From: Pseudanabaena sp. ABRG5-3
GTDB taxonomy: Bacteria; Cyanobacteriota; Cyanobacteriia; Pseudanabaenales; Pseudanabaenaceae
Length of the DNA: 64,000 nucleotides
Direction: 5' to 3'
Assembly: GCF_003967015.1 (NCBI RefSeq)
Contig: NZ_AP017560.1
Coordinates: 1,302,001 to 1,366,000, forward strand
Of this stretch, positions 1 to 9,302 are shown piece by piece. The notes under the pieces were generated by a model, which was not told the origin of the DNA, did not search any database, and saw only the letters and a program-made list of their open reading frames with translations. The translations under genes were made by a program, and so were the position numbers. Numbering within the stretch: position 1 is the first letter of the stretch; each line of letters opens with the position of its first letter.

Positions 1-1266
1 TTGACGTGCTTGGCTAATTTCACGACGGCGGGAATTACCTAAGAGATCTGCTAAATCAATATTCAGCATTTCTGTCACCACACTCAACACCATCTCGGCA
101 GAAACCTCTACAGGTTCCTTAGGAGGATTGAGAACTGGTGCGACATTTTCCACGGTCATCGGTAAGCCTGAAATAGAAATATAGGCAACGGTTCGCACTA
201 ATGCTCCCTCCAATTCGCGAATGTTGGAGGTATAACTCGCGGCAATGTAATGCAGCACATCGGCAGGAATTTTGAGATTGTCGTATTCGGCTTTTTTCTG
301 CAAAATCGCCATACGGGTCTCTAAATCAGGAACCTGAATATCGGCAATTAAGCCCATTGAGAAGCGCGAACATAGACGCTCTTGTAAACGGGGAATCTGA
401 GCAGGTGGGCGATCGCTTGCCAGTACAATTTGTTTACCCGCTTCATAGAGGGTATTAAAGGTATGGAAAAACTCCTCTTGGGTATATTCCTTGCCCTCAA
501 TGAATTGAATATCATCGACGATCAGCATATCGATCTCGCGATATAACTCCCGAAATCTCTGCATACTATCTTTACGAATCGCCGCAATCAGATCATTGGT
601 GAATTGCTCTGTGGACACATAGGCAATCCTTGCCCTCGGTTCGATTTCTAGATGGTAATGGGCGATCGCTTGCATGAGATGGGTTTTACCTAAGCCCACA
701 CCACCGCAGAGAAATAAGGGATTAAATTCGCGTCCGGGGGACTCAGATACTGCTAGAGCCGCAGCATGAGCCATACGATTGGTAGAACCAACCACAAAGC
801 GATTGAAATTGTACTTAGGATTGAGATTATTATGGCGCGGCGAATTATGGCTACTCTCAATCTGCGGATCGCTCTGTACCTTGGTAGTGGGAATTGATGC
901 TGCCATCGCCTGCACTGTTTCGGTAGCGATCGCCGTTTCCAAGAGGCTCTCTTGATTGCCTTCACCCTCGGTTACATCATCATCGGGCTGACCACTGGGG
1001 GGCGCACCACTGGGATCGGCGACGATATAGACTTCGACGGGATAGCCTAAAATTTCGGTGACAGCATCGGTAATGTTTTGAAAATAATATTTATGTAGCC
1101 AATTTTTGGCAAAAAGTGATGGCGTGCGAATCGTCAAGCGATCAGATGTCAGCTCATCAGCCACAACAGTCTTGATCCATCCTTCATATGTAGGGCGGCT
1201 AAGTTGGCTTTCAAGAAGTTCAAGGACTTGATTCCAGAGTGTTTCTAAGGAAATATCAACAGACAT
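1..1266 (-). CDS. dnaA: Chromosomal replication initiator DnaA (3' end cut by window edge)
   Basis: DnaA binds DnaA boxes at oriC, melts the origin and helps load the replicative helicase. The frame starts at ATG 1264-1266 and runs off the left edge after 422 codons; the family is usually about 450-460 residues, so only part of the C-terminal DNA-binding domain IV is missing. Visible in order: an N-terminal domain I, an acidic Ser/Thr-rich linker, then the AAA+ core beginning [12 protein letters not shown] with Walker [11 protein letters not shown] and Walker B IVDDIQFI. The gene is divergent from pdxA with 76 bp between the starts. I see no convincing cluster of DnaA boxes in that gap, so the origin is not obviously here. 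Confidence 0.97.
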   Translation of the reverse strand, partial: MSVDISLETLWNQVLELLESQLSRPTYEGWIKTVVADELTSDRLTIRTPSLFAKNWLHKYYFQNITDAVTEILGYPVEVYIVADPSGAPPSGQPDDDVTEGEGNQESLLETAIATETVQAMAASIPTTKVQSDPQIESSHNSPRHNNLNPKYNFNRFVVGSTNRMAHAAALAVSESPGREFNPLFLCGGVGLGKTHLMQAIAHYHLEIEPRARIAYVSTEQFTNDLIAAIRKDSMQRFRELYREIDMLIVDDIQFIEGKEYTQEEFFHTFNTLYEAGKQIVLASDRPPAQIPRLQERLCSRFSMGLIADIQVPDLETRMAILQKKAEYDNLKIPADVLHYIAASYTSNIRELEGALVRTVAYISISGLPMTVENVAPVLNPPKEPVEVSAEMVLSVVTEMLNIDLADLLGNSRRREISQARQ

Positions 1267-1342
1267 TGTTGGTGGTGGTCAAGAGGGCTAACAGCGAATT
1301 ACGATCTTATCGTGTGTACTAAATTTTTGGAGAATTACTTAA

Positions 1343-2416
1343 ATGAACATTCTGCGGCATTCATCTTGGAAATCTAAACCCCGAATAGCTCTCACTATAG
1401 GTGATCCCGCAGGAATTGGAACGGAAATCATTCTAAAATCTCTTGCCGATCACAATTTACTTGCCCTAGATGCTGAGTTCACAGTGTTTGGCGATCGCCG
1501 ATATCTGTTGGAAACCTATAAATTATTAAAAAACTTAAAAGATGATCATATGGCGATCGCCGATCCCAATCATTTAGAGATTATGGATATTTACACCGAT
1601 GGTGAAATTTCTCTAGGTGTTGGCAATCGTGAAAGTGGGGCAGCAAGTTTTGCTTATCTTGAGGCTGCGATCGCCCAAACTTTGGCGGGGAATTTCGATG
1701 CGATCGTCACTGCCCCAATTGCCAAATCAGCTTGGAAACAGGCAGGACATGACTATGCAGGGCAAACTGAGCTATTGGCAGAACGTAGTCACATTGATGA
1801 TTTTGGGATGCTATTTGTTGGTAAATCACCCCATACGGACTGGGTATTGCGGGTGCTATTAGCAACGGTGCATATTCCTTTGGGTGAAGTGACCAAACAG
1901 CTTACACCTGAACTGATCGAGCAGAAATTAGAATTATTGCGCCGATCGCTATTACAGGACTTTGGGATCACCCATCCGCGCATTGCGATCGCGGGGATCA
2001 ATCCCCATAGCGGTGAGCAGGGGCAACTGGGGATCGAGGAACGTGACTGGTTGCAACCATTGATTGAGCGCTATCGCCAACAGCACCCCCATGTCCAAAT
2101 TACTAATCCAATTCCGCCTGACACCATGTGGGTTAATCCTGCCAAAGCATGGCGCGATCGAGATCGGGTTTCTCTTGGCTACGAGGCATATCTTGCTATG
2201 TATCACGACCAAGGTTTAATTCCTGTCAAACTTTTAGCCTTTGATCGGGCTGTGAATACCACGATTGGTTTACCCTTTGTGCGGACATCCCCTGATCATG
2301 GTACTGCCTTTGATATAGCAGGTAAGGGGATTGCCGATCCTGCAAGTACGATTGAAGCAATTACCTTAGCAATCGAACTAGTCCAAATAAGACAAAAAAA
2401 TAAACAAGGGGCTTAA
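1343..2416 (+). CDS. pdxA: 4-hydroxythreonine-4-phosphate dehydrogenase PdxA
   Basis: Oxidises 4-phosphohydroxy-L-threonine with NAD(P) in the DXP-dependent pyridoxal 5'-phosphate pathway; cytosolic homodimer. The 357 residues have the usual family length. Motifs seen: [10 protein letters not shown] near the N-terminus, TAPIAKSAW, and the metal-ligand histidines in [19 protein letters not shown] and [10 protein letters not shown]; the C-terminal [15 protein letters not shown] is diagnostic. ATG 1343 is preceded by a GGAG about 10 bases upstream. The stop codon lies inside a palindromic hairpin. The gene is convergent with rplI, and nothing else of the B6 pathway is nearby. Confidence 0.97.
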   Translation: MNILRHSSWKSKPRIALTIGDPAGIGTEIILKSLADHNLLALDAEFTVFGDRRYLLETYKLLKNLKDDHMAIADPNHLEIMDIYTDGEISLGVGNRESGAASFAYLEAAIAQTLAGNFDAIVTAPIAKSAWKQAGHDYAGQTELLAERSHIDDFGMLFVGKSPHTDWVLRVLLATVHIPLGEVTKQLTPELIEQKLELLRRSLLQDFGITHPRIAIAGINPHSGEQGQLGIEERDWLQPLIERYRQQHPHVQITNPIPPDTMWVNPAKAWRDRDRVSLGYEAYLAMYHDQGLIPVKLLAFDRAVNTTIGLPFVRTSPDHGTAFDIAGKGIADPASTIEAITLAIELVQIRQKNKQGA

Positions 2417-2455
2417 GCCCCTTGTCTTATTAAATAAGGCGGCGCAAAGCGCCGC
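2404..2455. terminator. Two hairpins between convergent pdxA and rplI
   Basis: The first is an unbroken palindrome at 2404-2425 (core AGGGGCTTAAGCCCCT) that includes the pdxA stop codon. The second, at 2439-2455, is GCGGCGC-AAA-GCGCCGC with a three-base loop. Both fit a bidirectional terminator for the convergent pair. The first palindrome recurs at 60818-60837. Confidence 0.6.
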
Positions 2456-2470
2456 ATCTTTGCAACTAAG

Positions 2471-2932
2471 TTATTCAGGAACGACTTGAATTTTGATTGT
2501 TGCGGTGACTTCAGCATGAAGCTTGATCGACACATCGTAAGTACCTGTTTGATTAATTTCAGGAATTGTAATGTCGCGGTGATCGATTTCTAACATCGAC
2601 TTAGCGGTGATCAATTGAGCAACTTCGCGATCGGTTACAGTACCGAAAATAGCATTACCTTCGCCAACTTTTTTCTTAATAATAAAGCCTCCAATGGTTG
2701 CGAGAGCGGTCTTACGGCTTTCAGCTTCCTGACGAATAGCGATTAAACGTTGACGCTCAACTTCTTTGCGTCTTTCAACTTCTTTAACAACACCTGCGGT
2801 TGCACGAATAGCTAAACCTTGAGGTATGAGGAAATTTTGAGCATAACCGGGCTTTACAGCTACTAAATCGCCAAGTTTACCTAATTTTGTAACATTTTTG
2901 GTCAGCATGACCTGCAAATTACTCTTTGCCAT
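2471..2932 (-). CDS. rplI: 50S ribosomal protein L9
   Basis: Primary 23S rRNA-binding protein of the large subunit, elongated, with two globular domains joined by a long helix. The 153 residues match the usual length. The N-terminal signature VTKLGKLGDLVAVKPGYAQN and NFLIPQGLA are clear, followed by the charged connecting helix (KEVERRKEVERQRLIAIRQE) and the C-terminal domain. The ATG at 2930-2932 gives MAKSNLQVMLT, like other cyanobacterial L9 starts. Transcribed alone; upstream is a 214-bp gap before the divergent FecR-domain gene with no other feature I can call. Confidence 0.97.
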   Translation of the reverse strand: MAKSNLQVMLTKNVTKLGKLGDLVAVKPGYAQNFLIPQGLAIRATAGVVKEVERRKEVERQRLIAIRQEAESRKTALATIGGFIIKKKVGEGNAIFGTVTDREVAQLITAKSMLEIDHRDITIPEINQTGTYDVSIKLHAEVTATIKIQVVPE

Positions 2933-3146
2933 GTGCTTTTGACTCTTACTCGTTTAAAGATAGATTTACATCTATAGGGGAATGCGCCTTAGCTACAATC
3001 CCTCATAGATAATAATGAGAATTGCGGCTAACTATGGTCAAACAACAATGTTAGACCTAATATAGATACATTAGGATTTACGGTTTTAACCAGACTTCCT
3101 AGTATAGCGAAAAAACTGGCTTTGTAGACTCTACAAAAAATTTACG

Positions 3147-4283
3147 ATGCAGCGATGGCAGTTACTTAAAATCTCTAGGCACTTTTGTAGACATTATGTG
3201 CCTCTTCTGGTCTTATTTCTAACAGCCACAACGCTGCCTAGTTGTACGATCAGTCAGCCCGCTAAGCCCTTTAGCTCTGAAGCTCTCCCGACCGAAGCGA
3301 TCGCCGAAATTAGCGAAATCCGCAGCTATCCAGTGAGAGTTAAGTATATTAACTCCACATCCGCAAGACCTGCAACCGTTGGTGTACCGCTCAAAGCCAA
3401 TGAAAGTGTCAGCACCGAAGACTCCTCAACCGCTCAAGTAACACTAAAAAGTGGAGCCATTATCCGTATTGGTGGGAGTGCTAATCTCACCCTCAAGCCG
3501 CAAAACCAAGTGGAGTTTGAGTCAGGGCGCTTGGTGGCATGGGCTGCCAAAGATAGCAAAGCTCCTGCCCAAATCAAAACCTCCTTTGGCGAAATTTCTA
3601 GCAATGACGGAACTCTATATCTAGAAATCCCCGCCAAGGCTGCGGAAGAGCGTCGTGTTATTGCCCTCGATGGCACTGTGACAGTCTTACTAAAAAGTAC
3701 ATCGGAAATTGTAACCATTGGCAAAGGAGAAGAAATTAGAATCAAAGCCGATGGTAAGGCAACTCCCCCCAAACGTATTGACAAGGAAGGTATTGATAAG
3801 CGGATTGCTAATAATGCTCTGATTTTTGGATTTAGCACTCAGCTCGCCAGTCTGCCCCAAATCACCTCCGAATTTGGCGTTACAGCTACGGTCAAAGAAG
3901 CAAGCACAATCCAATTTCGACGCTCTGACTTACCCAATAAGCCTAGTGAACCCAAGTCCAAGCCCGCGTACACTTCGGGTACAGCTAATAGCGATCGCCG
4001 AGAAGAGACTTATGATCGCAGACGTGAAGAATCTACAGCAGCTAAACCAGCAGAACCTGCAACCACTGCTAAACCCAATAACGACCCAACACCGACGGCA
4101 ACTACTGCACCTGCGTCACCGACTCCCAACAATCCCCAACCGACCCCAATCACAACTGATCCTTCACCCAAACCTGTAGAACCCGCGCCACAACCTGCAC
4201 CTTTAGAGCCACCACCACAGCCCGTGCAGCCTGAAATCCCTGCTCCTGAGCCACCACCTGTTGCTCCCAAACCTAAAAATTAG
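3147..4283 (+). CDS. FecR-domain lipoprotein with Pro-rich tail
   Basis: The N-terminus has a basic stretch, a hydrophobic segment (VPLLVLFLTA) and a lipobox LPSC near residue 33, so a membrane-anchored lipoprotein exported through Sec is likely. Residues about 80-200 look like a FecR/iron-dicitrate-type beta domain (KANESVSTEDSSTAQVTLKS, GSANLTLKPQN, SGRLVAWAAKD). From about residue 270 the protein is low complexity, rich in Pro, Thr, Ala and Glu, a likely cell-wall-spanning linker. There is no neighbouring TonB receptor or ECF sigma factor, so a siderophore-signalling role is not supported; cyanobacteria have many stand-alone FecR-like proteins of unknown role. Confidence 0.75.
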   Translation: MQRWQLLKISRHFCRHYVPLLVLFLTATTLPSCTISQPAKPFSSEALPTEAIAEISEIRSYPVRVKYINSTSARPATVGVPLKANESVSTEDSSTAQVTLKSGAIIRIGGSANLTLKPQNQVEFESGRLVAWAAKDSKAPAQIKTSFGEISSNDGTLYLEIPAKAAEERRVIALDGTVTVLLKSTSEIVTIGKGEEIRIKADGKATPPKRIDKEGIDKRIANNALIFGFSTQLASLPQITSEFGVTATVKEASTIQFRRSDLPNKPSEPKSKPAYTSGTANSDRREETYDRRREESTAAKPAEPATTAKPNNDPTPTATTAPASPTPNNPQPTPITTDPSPKPVEPAPQPAPLEPPPQPVQPEIPAPEPPPVAPKPKN

Positions 4284-4285
4284 AA

Positions 4286-4350
4286 AGAGGGCGCAACGCG
4301 CCCCTTTTAAATCATTTAAGAATTAGAAAGAGGGTGCAACGCACCCTTTT
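4286..4350 (+). terminator. Tandem duplicated terminators with compensatory change
   Basis: Two copies of the same short unit follow the FecR gene. Copy one has stem GGGCGC / GCGCCC (4289-4303), copy two GGGTGC / GCACCC (4332-4346). Both have the loop AAC and are followed by TTTT. The C-G pair of one is a T-A pair in the other, which supports the paired structure. Confidence 0.75.
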
Positions 4351-4475
4351 GAATTTTTGTGGCAACCAACATAAAATGATTATTTCTTACAATTTCTAGT
4401 AATTTTGATGTAGCGATCGCAATCTCTTGTGTTACCATCTGACGCTTAAAAGAGTTTAAACAGCGTCTAGAGATA

Positions 4476-5597
4476 ATGGTTAAGATGTTTGCAGCCCCAA
4501 AAACGCCCAAATTAAATGTCTCAAATGCGATCACCAAAATAGGCTTAGCCTTAGCAGTGAATATAGCTAGCTGGTTAGCCCTGAGTTGTGGCAATACTGA
4601 CAATGCCCAAGCCATAAATATCAAAAGTACTAACAATCAGCTAGTGAAGCAAGGAAATGTACTCTCACCATCTACAAGAGTAAATTCTCTGATTGCAAAT
4701 AGATCATCATCAAGTTTCGATGGTCGCATTAGTGCCACCTTAATTGATAGTCGCGATCGCTTTTGGGTGGGAACTTGGCAAGGTTTGCTTCAACTGGATC
4801 CGCGCACAGGTCGAGCGATCTTCTCTATATCTTTACCAAATTCCACCGTCACCGCCTTATTGGAGGATAACCGTGGCTATTTTTGGGTTGGCACAACTTC
4901 AGGCTTATACCAGATCAGCCCCAACTCAGGCAAAATTGAAAATATTGCAATTCAGCTATCCTCTAGTCGCATTTTAAGCTTAGCGATGGATCGCGCAGGC
5001 TTCATCTGGGTAGGAACCGATCAAGGCATTACCCGTATCAGCCCCTACAATGCCGAAACCTATGCGCGGATGCCCAATATTCCGGGTACTGCTGCTAACG
5101 TGATGCAGATCGATCATTCGGGCAATATTTGGGTTGGTACATTGGATGGACTGTTTAAACTCAACCCCGGAACCGCGAAAATTACAGCAAGGATTCCCTT
5201 TGTATCTGGACAAATTGTGCAAGCTCTGGCTGTTGATCCGTCAGGGAAAATATGGGCAGGTACACCCCGCAATGTGATCGAAATTAATCCCAAAACCAAT
5301 AAGGCGATCGCCCGAGTTAATCCCGTCACAGGTAGAGATATCGTCGCTCTAGCCAGTGATAAAACTGGCGAGTTGTGGATTGGCATGAGAGATGGGCTAG
5401 TCCTTGCCAATACTTACAATGGCGAAATTACCTCGTTTATCAATAATCTTCCCAATAGTTCTGTTCTCAATTTACTCATTAGCGATCGCGAAGTTTGGAT
5501 TGGTACTTCGGGTGGATTAGGCAAAATTAACGCCAAGCTCAAAACATCACAAATTCCCAACGCAACTGCAACAGTAGTTTATACAATACAGAAGTAG
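4476..5597 (+). CDS. Regulator beta-propeller lipoprotein
   Basis: 373 residues made of repeated units of the two-component regulator propeller type (RFWVGTWQGLLQLDP, YFWVGTTSGLYQISP, FIWVGTDQGITRISP, NIWVGTLDGLFKLNP and further copies), predicted to fold as a beta-propeller. Unlike the histidine kinases that usually carry this sensor, there is no transmembrane or kinase part afterwards. The N-terminus has a hydrophobic segment ending in LALSCG near residue 37, a possible lipobox, so a surface or periplasmic propeller is likely. The start at 4476 is the one that includes the signal peptide. Function unknown; a binding or scaffold role is an inference. Confidence 0.75.
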   Translation: MVKMFAAPKTPKLNVSNAITKIGLALAVNIASWLALSCGNTDNAQAINIKSTNNQLVKQGNVLSPSTRVNSLIANRSSSSFDGRISATLIDSRDRFWVGTWQGLLQLDPRTGRAIFSISLPNSTVTALLEDNRGYFWVGTTSGLYQISPNSGKIENIAIQLSSSRILSLAMDRAGFIWVGTDQGITRISPYNAETYARMPNIPGTAANVMQIDHSGNIWVGTLDGLFKLNPGTAKITARIPFVSGQIVQALAVDPSGKIWAGTPRNVIEINPKTNKAIARVNPVTGRDIVALASDKTGELWIGMRDGLVLANTYNGEITSFINNLPNSSVLNLLISDREVWIGTSGGLGKINAKLKTSQIPNATATVVYTIQK

Positions 5598-5658
5598 ATA
5601 ATAATCAAAAAAGCCTTACAAAAAACGGTAGTCCTAAAAAGGAAAGGATTTATTGTGG

Positions 5659-5693
5659 TAAGGATGGACGATGTTTCGCATCGCCCATCCTTA
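5659..5693. terminator. Hairpin downstream of the propeller gene
   Basis: A 14-bp stem (AAGGATGG with CGATG, one A/C mismatch) encloses TTTCG and is followed by a T-containing tail. It lies between the end of the propeller gene and the channel gene. Confidence 0.55.
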
Positions 5694-5743
5694 TCTATTT
5701 AGCACTACTGTTTTTTGATTGTGTTGTGGAGAGTTGAGCGGCA

Positions 5744-7228
5744 ATGGATGTTTTATTAGAAAAACTGCATGATGTCTTCACCGCCCAAGTTTTAGACATT
5801 GGAGGAACTAAGTTTTCGATCGCCTCGATCGCCATTTTGCTAGGACTGCTTGTCTTAGCATTTTTTGTATCAAAACTAATTAGTGAAACTCTCAGGCGAT
5901 CGCTACTTAGAAAACTGCGGATCAATCGGGGATTACAGGAAGCCATTACTGTATTTATCAAATACTTACTGATTACCCTTAGCTGCACAATTATTTTACA
6001 AACGGCTGGTGTTAACCTCAGTTCTTTAGCCGTAATTGCGGGAGTCATCGGGATCGGAATTGGCTTTGGGCTCCAAAATCTTTCCAGTAATTTTATCAGT
6101 GGCGTAGTATTACTATTTGAGCAAACTCTCAAGGTTGGCGATTATATTGAAATTGGCGAGCTGAAAGGTACTATCGAAAAAATATCGATTCGCTCCACAA
6201 TTCTCCGTACCGATGACGACTTATTCGTAATCGTTCCCAATCAACGGCTAATCGAACACAATACCGTTAACTGGAGCTATGCAGGACATACTTGTCGCAT
6301 CCATATTCCAATTACCGTAGCGATAGATACCGATCTACTAGTTTTAACAGAAGCATTACTCACCGCATCTCGCCACGAACCCCATGTATTACAGTCACCA
6401 CCGTCAGAAGTCCGATTTCTCAAGTTTAACCGTGATGCCCTCGAATTTGAACTATTAGTCTGGATCGATCATCCTGACAACCACGAAGCCATCCGTAGTT
6501 CGCTTAACTTTCGGATTGCCTACGAAATCCGCGAAAGAGGTATTCAGATTCCGTTACCAACTAGAGAAATCGTAATTCGCAACCCTGAATTAATTCACGA
6601 TACTATTTCTCCCAATCTTCCTAGTAACCCCAAATTAAGACTCATACCCAATCAATCAAAAATAGTAGCTAAGAACTCTATTGATTCATCTCCATCTACT
6701 GGGATCAATACAAGAAGTCTCCATGATTTATTGCGAAAAATATCTTACTTTGAACGCTGTACGGAAGTAGAACTATTTGCCTTAATCGCAAGGGGATATC
6801 GCAAACAATTTGATATTAGTGAAGTTATTTGCCAAGAAAATGACCCCAGCGAAGAGTTTTATATTATTTTGTCTGGAGCCGTAGAAGTTTTCTCAGAGCG
6901 GAATAATCAGGCGATCGCTACATTAGGCGAGGGAGAGTTTTTTGGTGAAATTGCCTTATTAACTGGTACACCTCGAACAGCCAGTGTTCGCGCCTTATCC
7001 TCGGATACAGTTCTGTTTGTAGTCGAACGTCAGCAATTACAAAAACTCCTCAGTGAACATAAGGAGTTAGGTGAACAAATCGCGTTGAAATTATCAGAGC
7101 GGCAACAGATTTTGATTAGTCTCGGCTTACTAAACGAAGAAGAATTGCAAAGATCGCAACATGCCGCACTGTCATGGGTACGCGATCGCCTCAATGCTAT
7201 CTTTGGAATTAATCTAGGCAAGAGCTAA
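5744..7228 (+). CDS. MscS-family mechanosensitive channel with C-terminal cyclic-nucleotide-binding domain
   Basis: 494 residues. N-terminal hydrophobic segments (FSIASIAILLGLLVLAFFV, FIKYLLITLSCTIILQTAGV), then the MscS pore helix and beta domain (GVIGIGIGFGLQNLSSNF, TLKVGDYIEIG, VPNQRLIEHNTVNWS). Residues about 335-455 form a cyclic-nucleotide-binding domain: FYIILSGAVEVF, GEGEFFGEIALLTGTPRTAS has the phosphate-binding-cassette pattern. This matches the bacterial cyclic-nucleotide-gated MscS-like group, which responds mainly to cyclic nucleotide and weakly to tension. A cyclase with CHASE2 is encoded at 21512-23506. The last 40 residues are a helical extension of unknown role. Confidence 0.9.
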   Translation: MDVLLEKLHDVFTAQVLDIGGTKFSIASIAILLGLLVLAFFVSKLISETLRRSLLRKLRINRGLQEAITVFIKYLLITLSCTIILQTAGVNLSSLAVIAGVIGIGIGFGLQNLSSNFISGVVLLFEQTLKVGDYIEIGELKGTIEKISIRSTILRTDDDLFVIVPNQRLIEHNTVNWSYAGHTCRIHIPITVAIDTDLLVLTEALLTASRHEPHVLQSPPSEVRFLKFNRDALEFELLVWIDHPDNHEAIRSSLNFRIAYEIRERGIQIPLPTREIVIRNPELIHDTISPNLPSNPKLRLIPNQSKIVAKNSIDSSPSTGINTRSLHDLLRKISYFERCTEVELFALIARGYRKQFDISEVICQENDPSEEFYIILSGAVEVFSERNNQAIATLGEGEFFGEIALLTGTPRTASVRALSSDTVLFVVERQQLQKLLSEHKELGEQIALKLSERQQILISLGLLNEEELQRSQHAALSWVRDRLNAIFGINLGKS

Positions 7229-7248
7229 ATCAACGTGATTTCGATAAG

Positions 7249-7325
7249 CTATTTGCGCCGTGCTTTGCACGGCGCAAATAGAGGAAAATGGGAAGAATCG
7301 CCAAGCGATTCTTCCCATTTTCCTC
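7249..7325. terminator. Two adjacent perfect triloop hairpins
   Basis: 7249-7281 is a perfect 15-bp stem with loop TTT (CTATTTGCGCCGTGC and its complement). 7281-7325 is a perfect 21-bp stem with loop CAA, starting GAGGAAAATGGGAAG. They separate the convergent channel gene and the GGDEF/EAL gene and can act on either strand. Confidence 0.7.
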
Positions 7326-7345
7326 TTCCGTCTAAGAGAGAGCGT

Positions 7346-9082
7346 TTACAAAATACTTTGAGCATGTATCAATGCCGTTGCCGCAGTTACATCCACTGGG
7401 CGAGAGTACAGAAATCCTTGCCCATAGTCACAGAAAAGATCTTTCAAGATTAGAGTATGTGATTCTGTTTGAATGCCTTCCGCTACTACTTTTAGTTTTA
7501 ACTGTTTTGCGAGATTGATAATCATTGAGGTAATCTCAAGATTATTTGAATTGACATCAATATCTTTTACAAAAGCACGATCAATTTTTAGGGTTGTGAT
7601 CGGGAGCGATTGGAGATAGGCAAGAGAGGAGTATCCTGTGCCAAAATCATCAATTGATAGCCCAATAGATCTTTGTCGTAGTTGAGAGAGTACATCAATG
7701 GCAGTTTCCTTATTTTCCATTAATACACTCTCCGTAATTTCTAAAGTTAAGTTTTCTCCCTGCAATTCAGCAAAACTTAAATTACGATCAATATCATCTA
7801 AGAGTATTGGGTCAACTAATTGCAAACTGGATAGATTGACACTAATGCTGGTAGGGTAAATCTCAGGAAACATCTTTTTCCACTTGCCCATTTGTGTACA
7901 TGCCTCCGATAGGATCAACCGCCCTAGAGGAATGATTAAACCTGTTTCTTCGGCAAGTGGAATAAATTCTAAGGGTGAGATTAGTTTTTGGGTTGGAGTG
8001 ATCCATCTTGCTAAAGCTTCAAAACTATTAATCTTTCCTGTAGCTAAGGAAATAATAGGCTGATAATATATCTGTATTTGGTGAGTCTCGATCGCCTCTT
8101 GCAAACTGACTTCGAGATTTACTCGATGTACCGCCTTTTGCTGCATACTAGACTTAAAGAATACTGTGCGATTTTTAGCATGTCTTGCATGGTCGATCGC
8201 TGTATCAGCAGCCCTTAAAAAATCTTCTGGCTGACTATATTCTAAGTCACTGGTTACTACGCCTATATGGATTTTCGATGAAACATTGATTTCTTCAAAT
8301 TGAATGGGAAGTTGGAAAAGATGATGCAGTTGTTGAATGTAATTATCAACACACGATAAATCAACCTTGCGGATCAATAGAGCAAACTCATTATTTTCCA
8401 GTCTGGCTACGACTTTAGAGGGAATCTCCAAGTTGTTTAACCGATGAGCAACTTTAACTAAAAGGAGATCGCTAAGAGCATGACCAAATCCAGATTTAAT
8501 AATGGAGTAACGCTCGACATCTAGCTTTAATATTACAAAAGAACTTCCTTTTACATGCTTATCTTCGATGCTGTGAGCAATCTCTTGCAGTAATCCATAG
8601 CGATTAATTAATCCTGTAAGTTGGTCGTAAAATACAAGGCTATGTAGGCGATCTAAAGTTGATTGCAATTGTTGCTTTTGTTCTCTTAATTCTTGAACAC
8701 AAGCTAGAGTTTTGCTAATTGTAATCTCTAGGTCTGCAAAATCAAACGGCTTATTCAAGAAATCAAAAGCGCCACGATTCATTGCCGCCCGAATATTTCT
8801 CATATCCCCAAAGGCTGAAATCACCACTGCTTTGAGAGGATAATCAAACTCTGCCAAGTTTGCTAATAAAGTTAATCCATCCATTTCTGGCATCTGGATG
8901 TCCGTCAAAACCATATCGATCTCATTGCTCTCTCGTAGAATCTGTAATGCTTCTACTCCATTTTGGGCAAACCGAAAATCAATGTTTCCATCGCGAATTT
9001 TTTTTCTAAAGATTTGTTTAAAAAGACGCTGGATCTCAAACTCATCATCAACTACTAAAACTATGGGTGTCTCTTCTTTCAT
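7346..9082 (-). CDS. Response regulator with degenerate GGDEF and EAL domains
   Basis: 578 residues: receiver domain at about 1-125 (VLVVDDEFE, MVLTDIQMPEMDGL with phospho-acceptor Asp, NKPFDF), GGDEF domain at about 145-300, and EAL domain at about 320-575. The GGDEF signature reads LENNEF, so diguanylate cyclase activity is unlikely; the domain may bind GTP or only regulate. The EAL domain keeps FEALARWI, the metal-site stretch DDFGTGYSSLAYL, LKIDRAFVKDI and VAEGIQTESH, so c-di-GMP phosphodiesterase activity is plausible. No cognate kinase is fused or directly adjacent; the hybrid kinase gene at 9301-14703 lies upstream on the same strand, 218 bp away, beyond its own terminator. Confidence 0.93.
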   Translation of the reverse strand: MKEETPIVLVVDDEFEIQRLFKQIFRKKIRDGNIDFRFAQNGVEALQILRESNEIDMVLTDIQMPEMDGLTLLANLAEFDYPLKAVVISAFGDMRNIRAAMNRGAFDFLNKPFDFADLEITISKTLACVQELREQKQQLQSTLDRLHSLVFYDQLTGLINRYGLLQEIAHSIEDKHVKGSSFVILKLDVERYSIIKSGFGHALSDLLLVKVAHRLNNLEIPSKVVARLENNEFALLIRKVDLSCVDNYIQQLHHLFQLPIQFEEINVSSKIHIGVVTSDLEYSQPEDFLRAADTAIDHARHAKNRTVFFKSSMQQKAVHRVNLEVSLQEAIETHQIQIYYQPIISLATGKINSFEALARWITPTQKLISPLEFIPLAEETGLIIPLGRLILSEACTQMGKWKKMFPEIYPTSISVNLSSLQLVDPILLDDIDRNLSFAELQGENLTLEITESVLMENKETAIDVLSQLRQRSIGLSIDDFGTGYSSLAYLQSLPITTLKIDRAFVKDIDVNSNNLEITSMIINLAKQLKLKVVAEGIQTESHTLILKDLFCDYGQGFLYSRPVDVTAATALIHAQSIL

Positions 9083-9249
9083 ACTTAATACTGTGGTGGA
9101 TACATTCCTAAAACGCTATGCAATCCCACTGTACAAATTATATTTATCGTTGGGTTAGCATCGTCAATTTGTTAAGTATATTGCCTAGTGCTTTAAGAAC
9201 AGAAAAAGCCCAAAAGTCTGAGTGCTATGTTGGTAGCTAATTTGCTGCT

Positions 9250-9302
9250 AAGTAGTAAAACCTGTGGTGCAAGCGCAGGGTGCGCTATAGGTTTTACTAC
9301 TT
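9250..9302 (-). terminator. Hairpin at the end of the hybrid kinase gene
   Basis: AAGTAGTAAAACCT at 9250-9263 pairs with AGGTTTTACTACTT at 9289-9302 around a 25-base loop. The right arm overlaps the stop codon of the kinase gene. Confidence 0.5.

Noticed and set aside
1267-1342. Replication origin beside dnaA
   Set aside because: No cluster of DnaA boxes or AT-rich unwinding region is visible in the short dnaA-pdxA gap.
4010-4270. 86-codon Gly-rich minus-strand frame
   Set aside because: Antisense of the Pro/Thr-rich tail of the FecR-domain protein.
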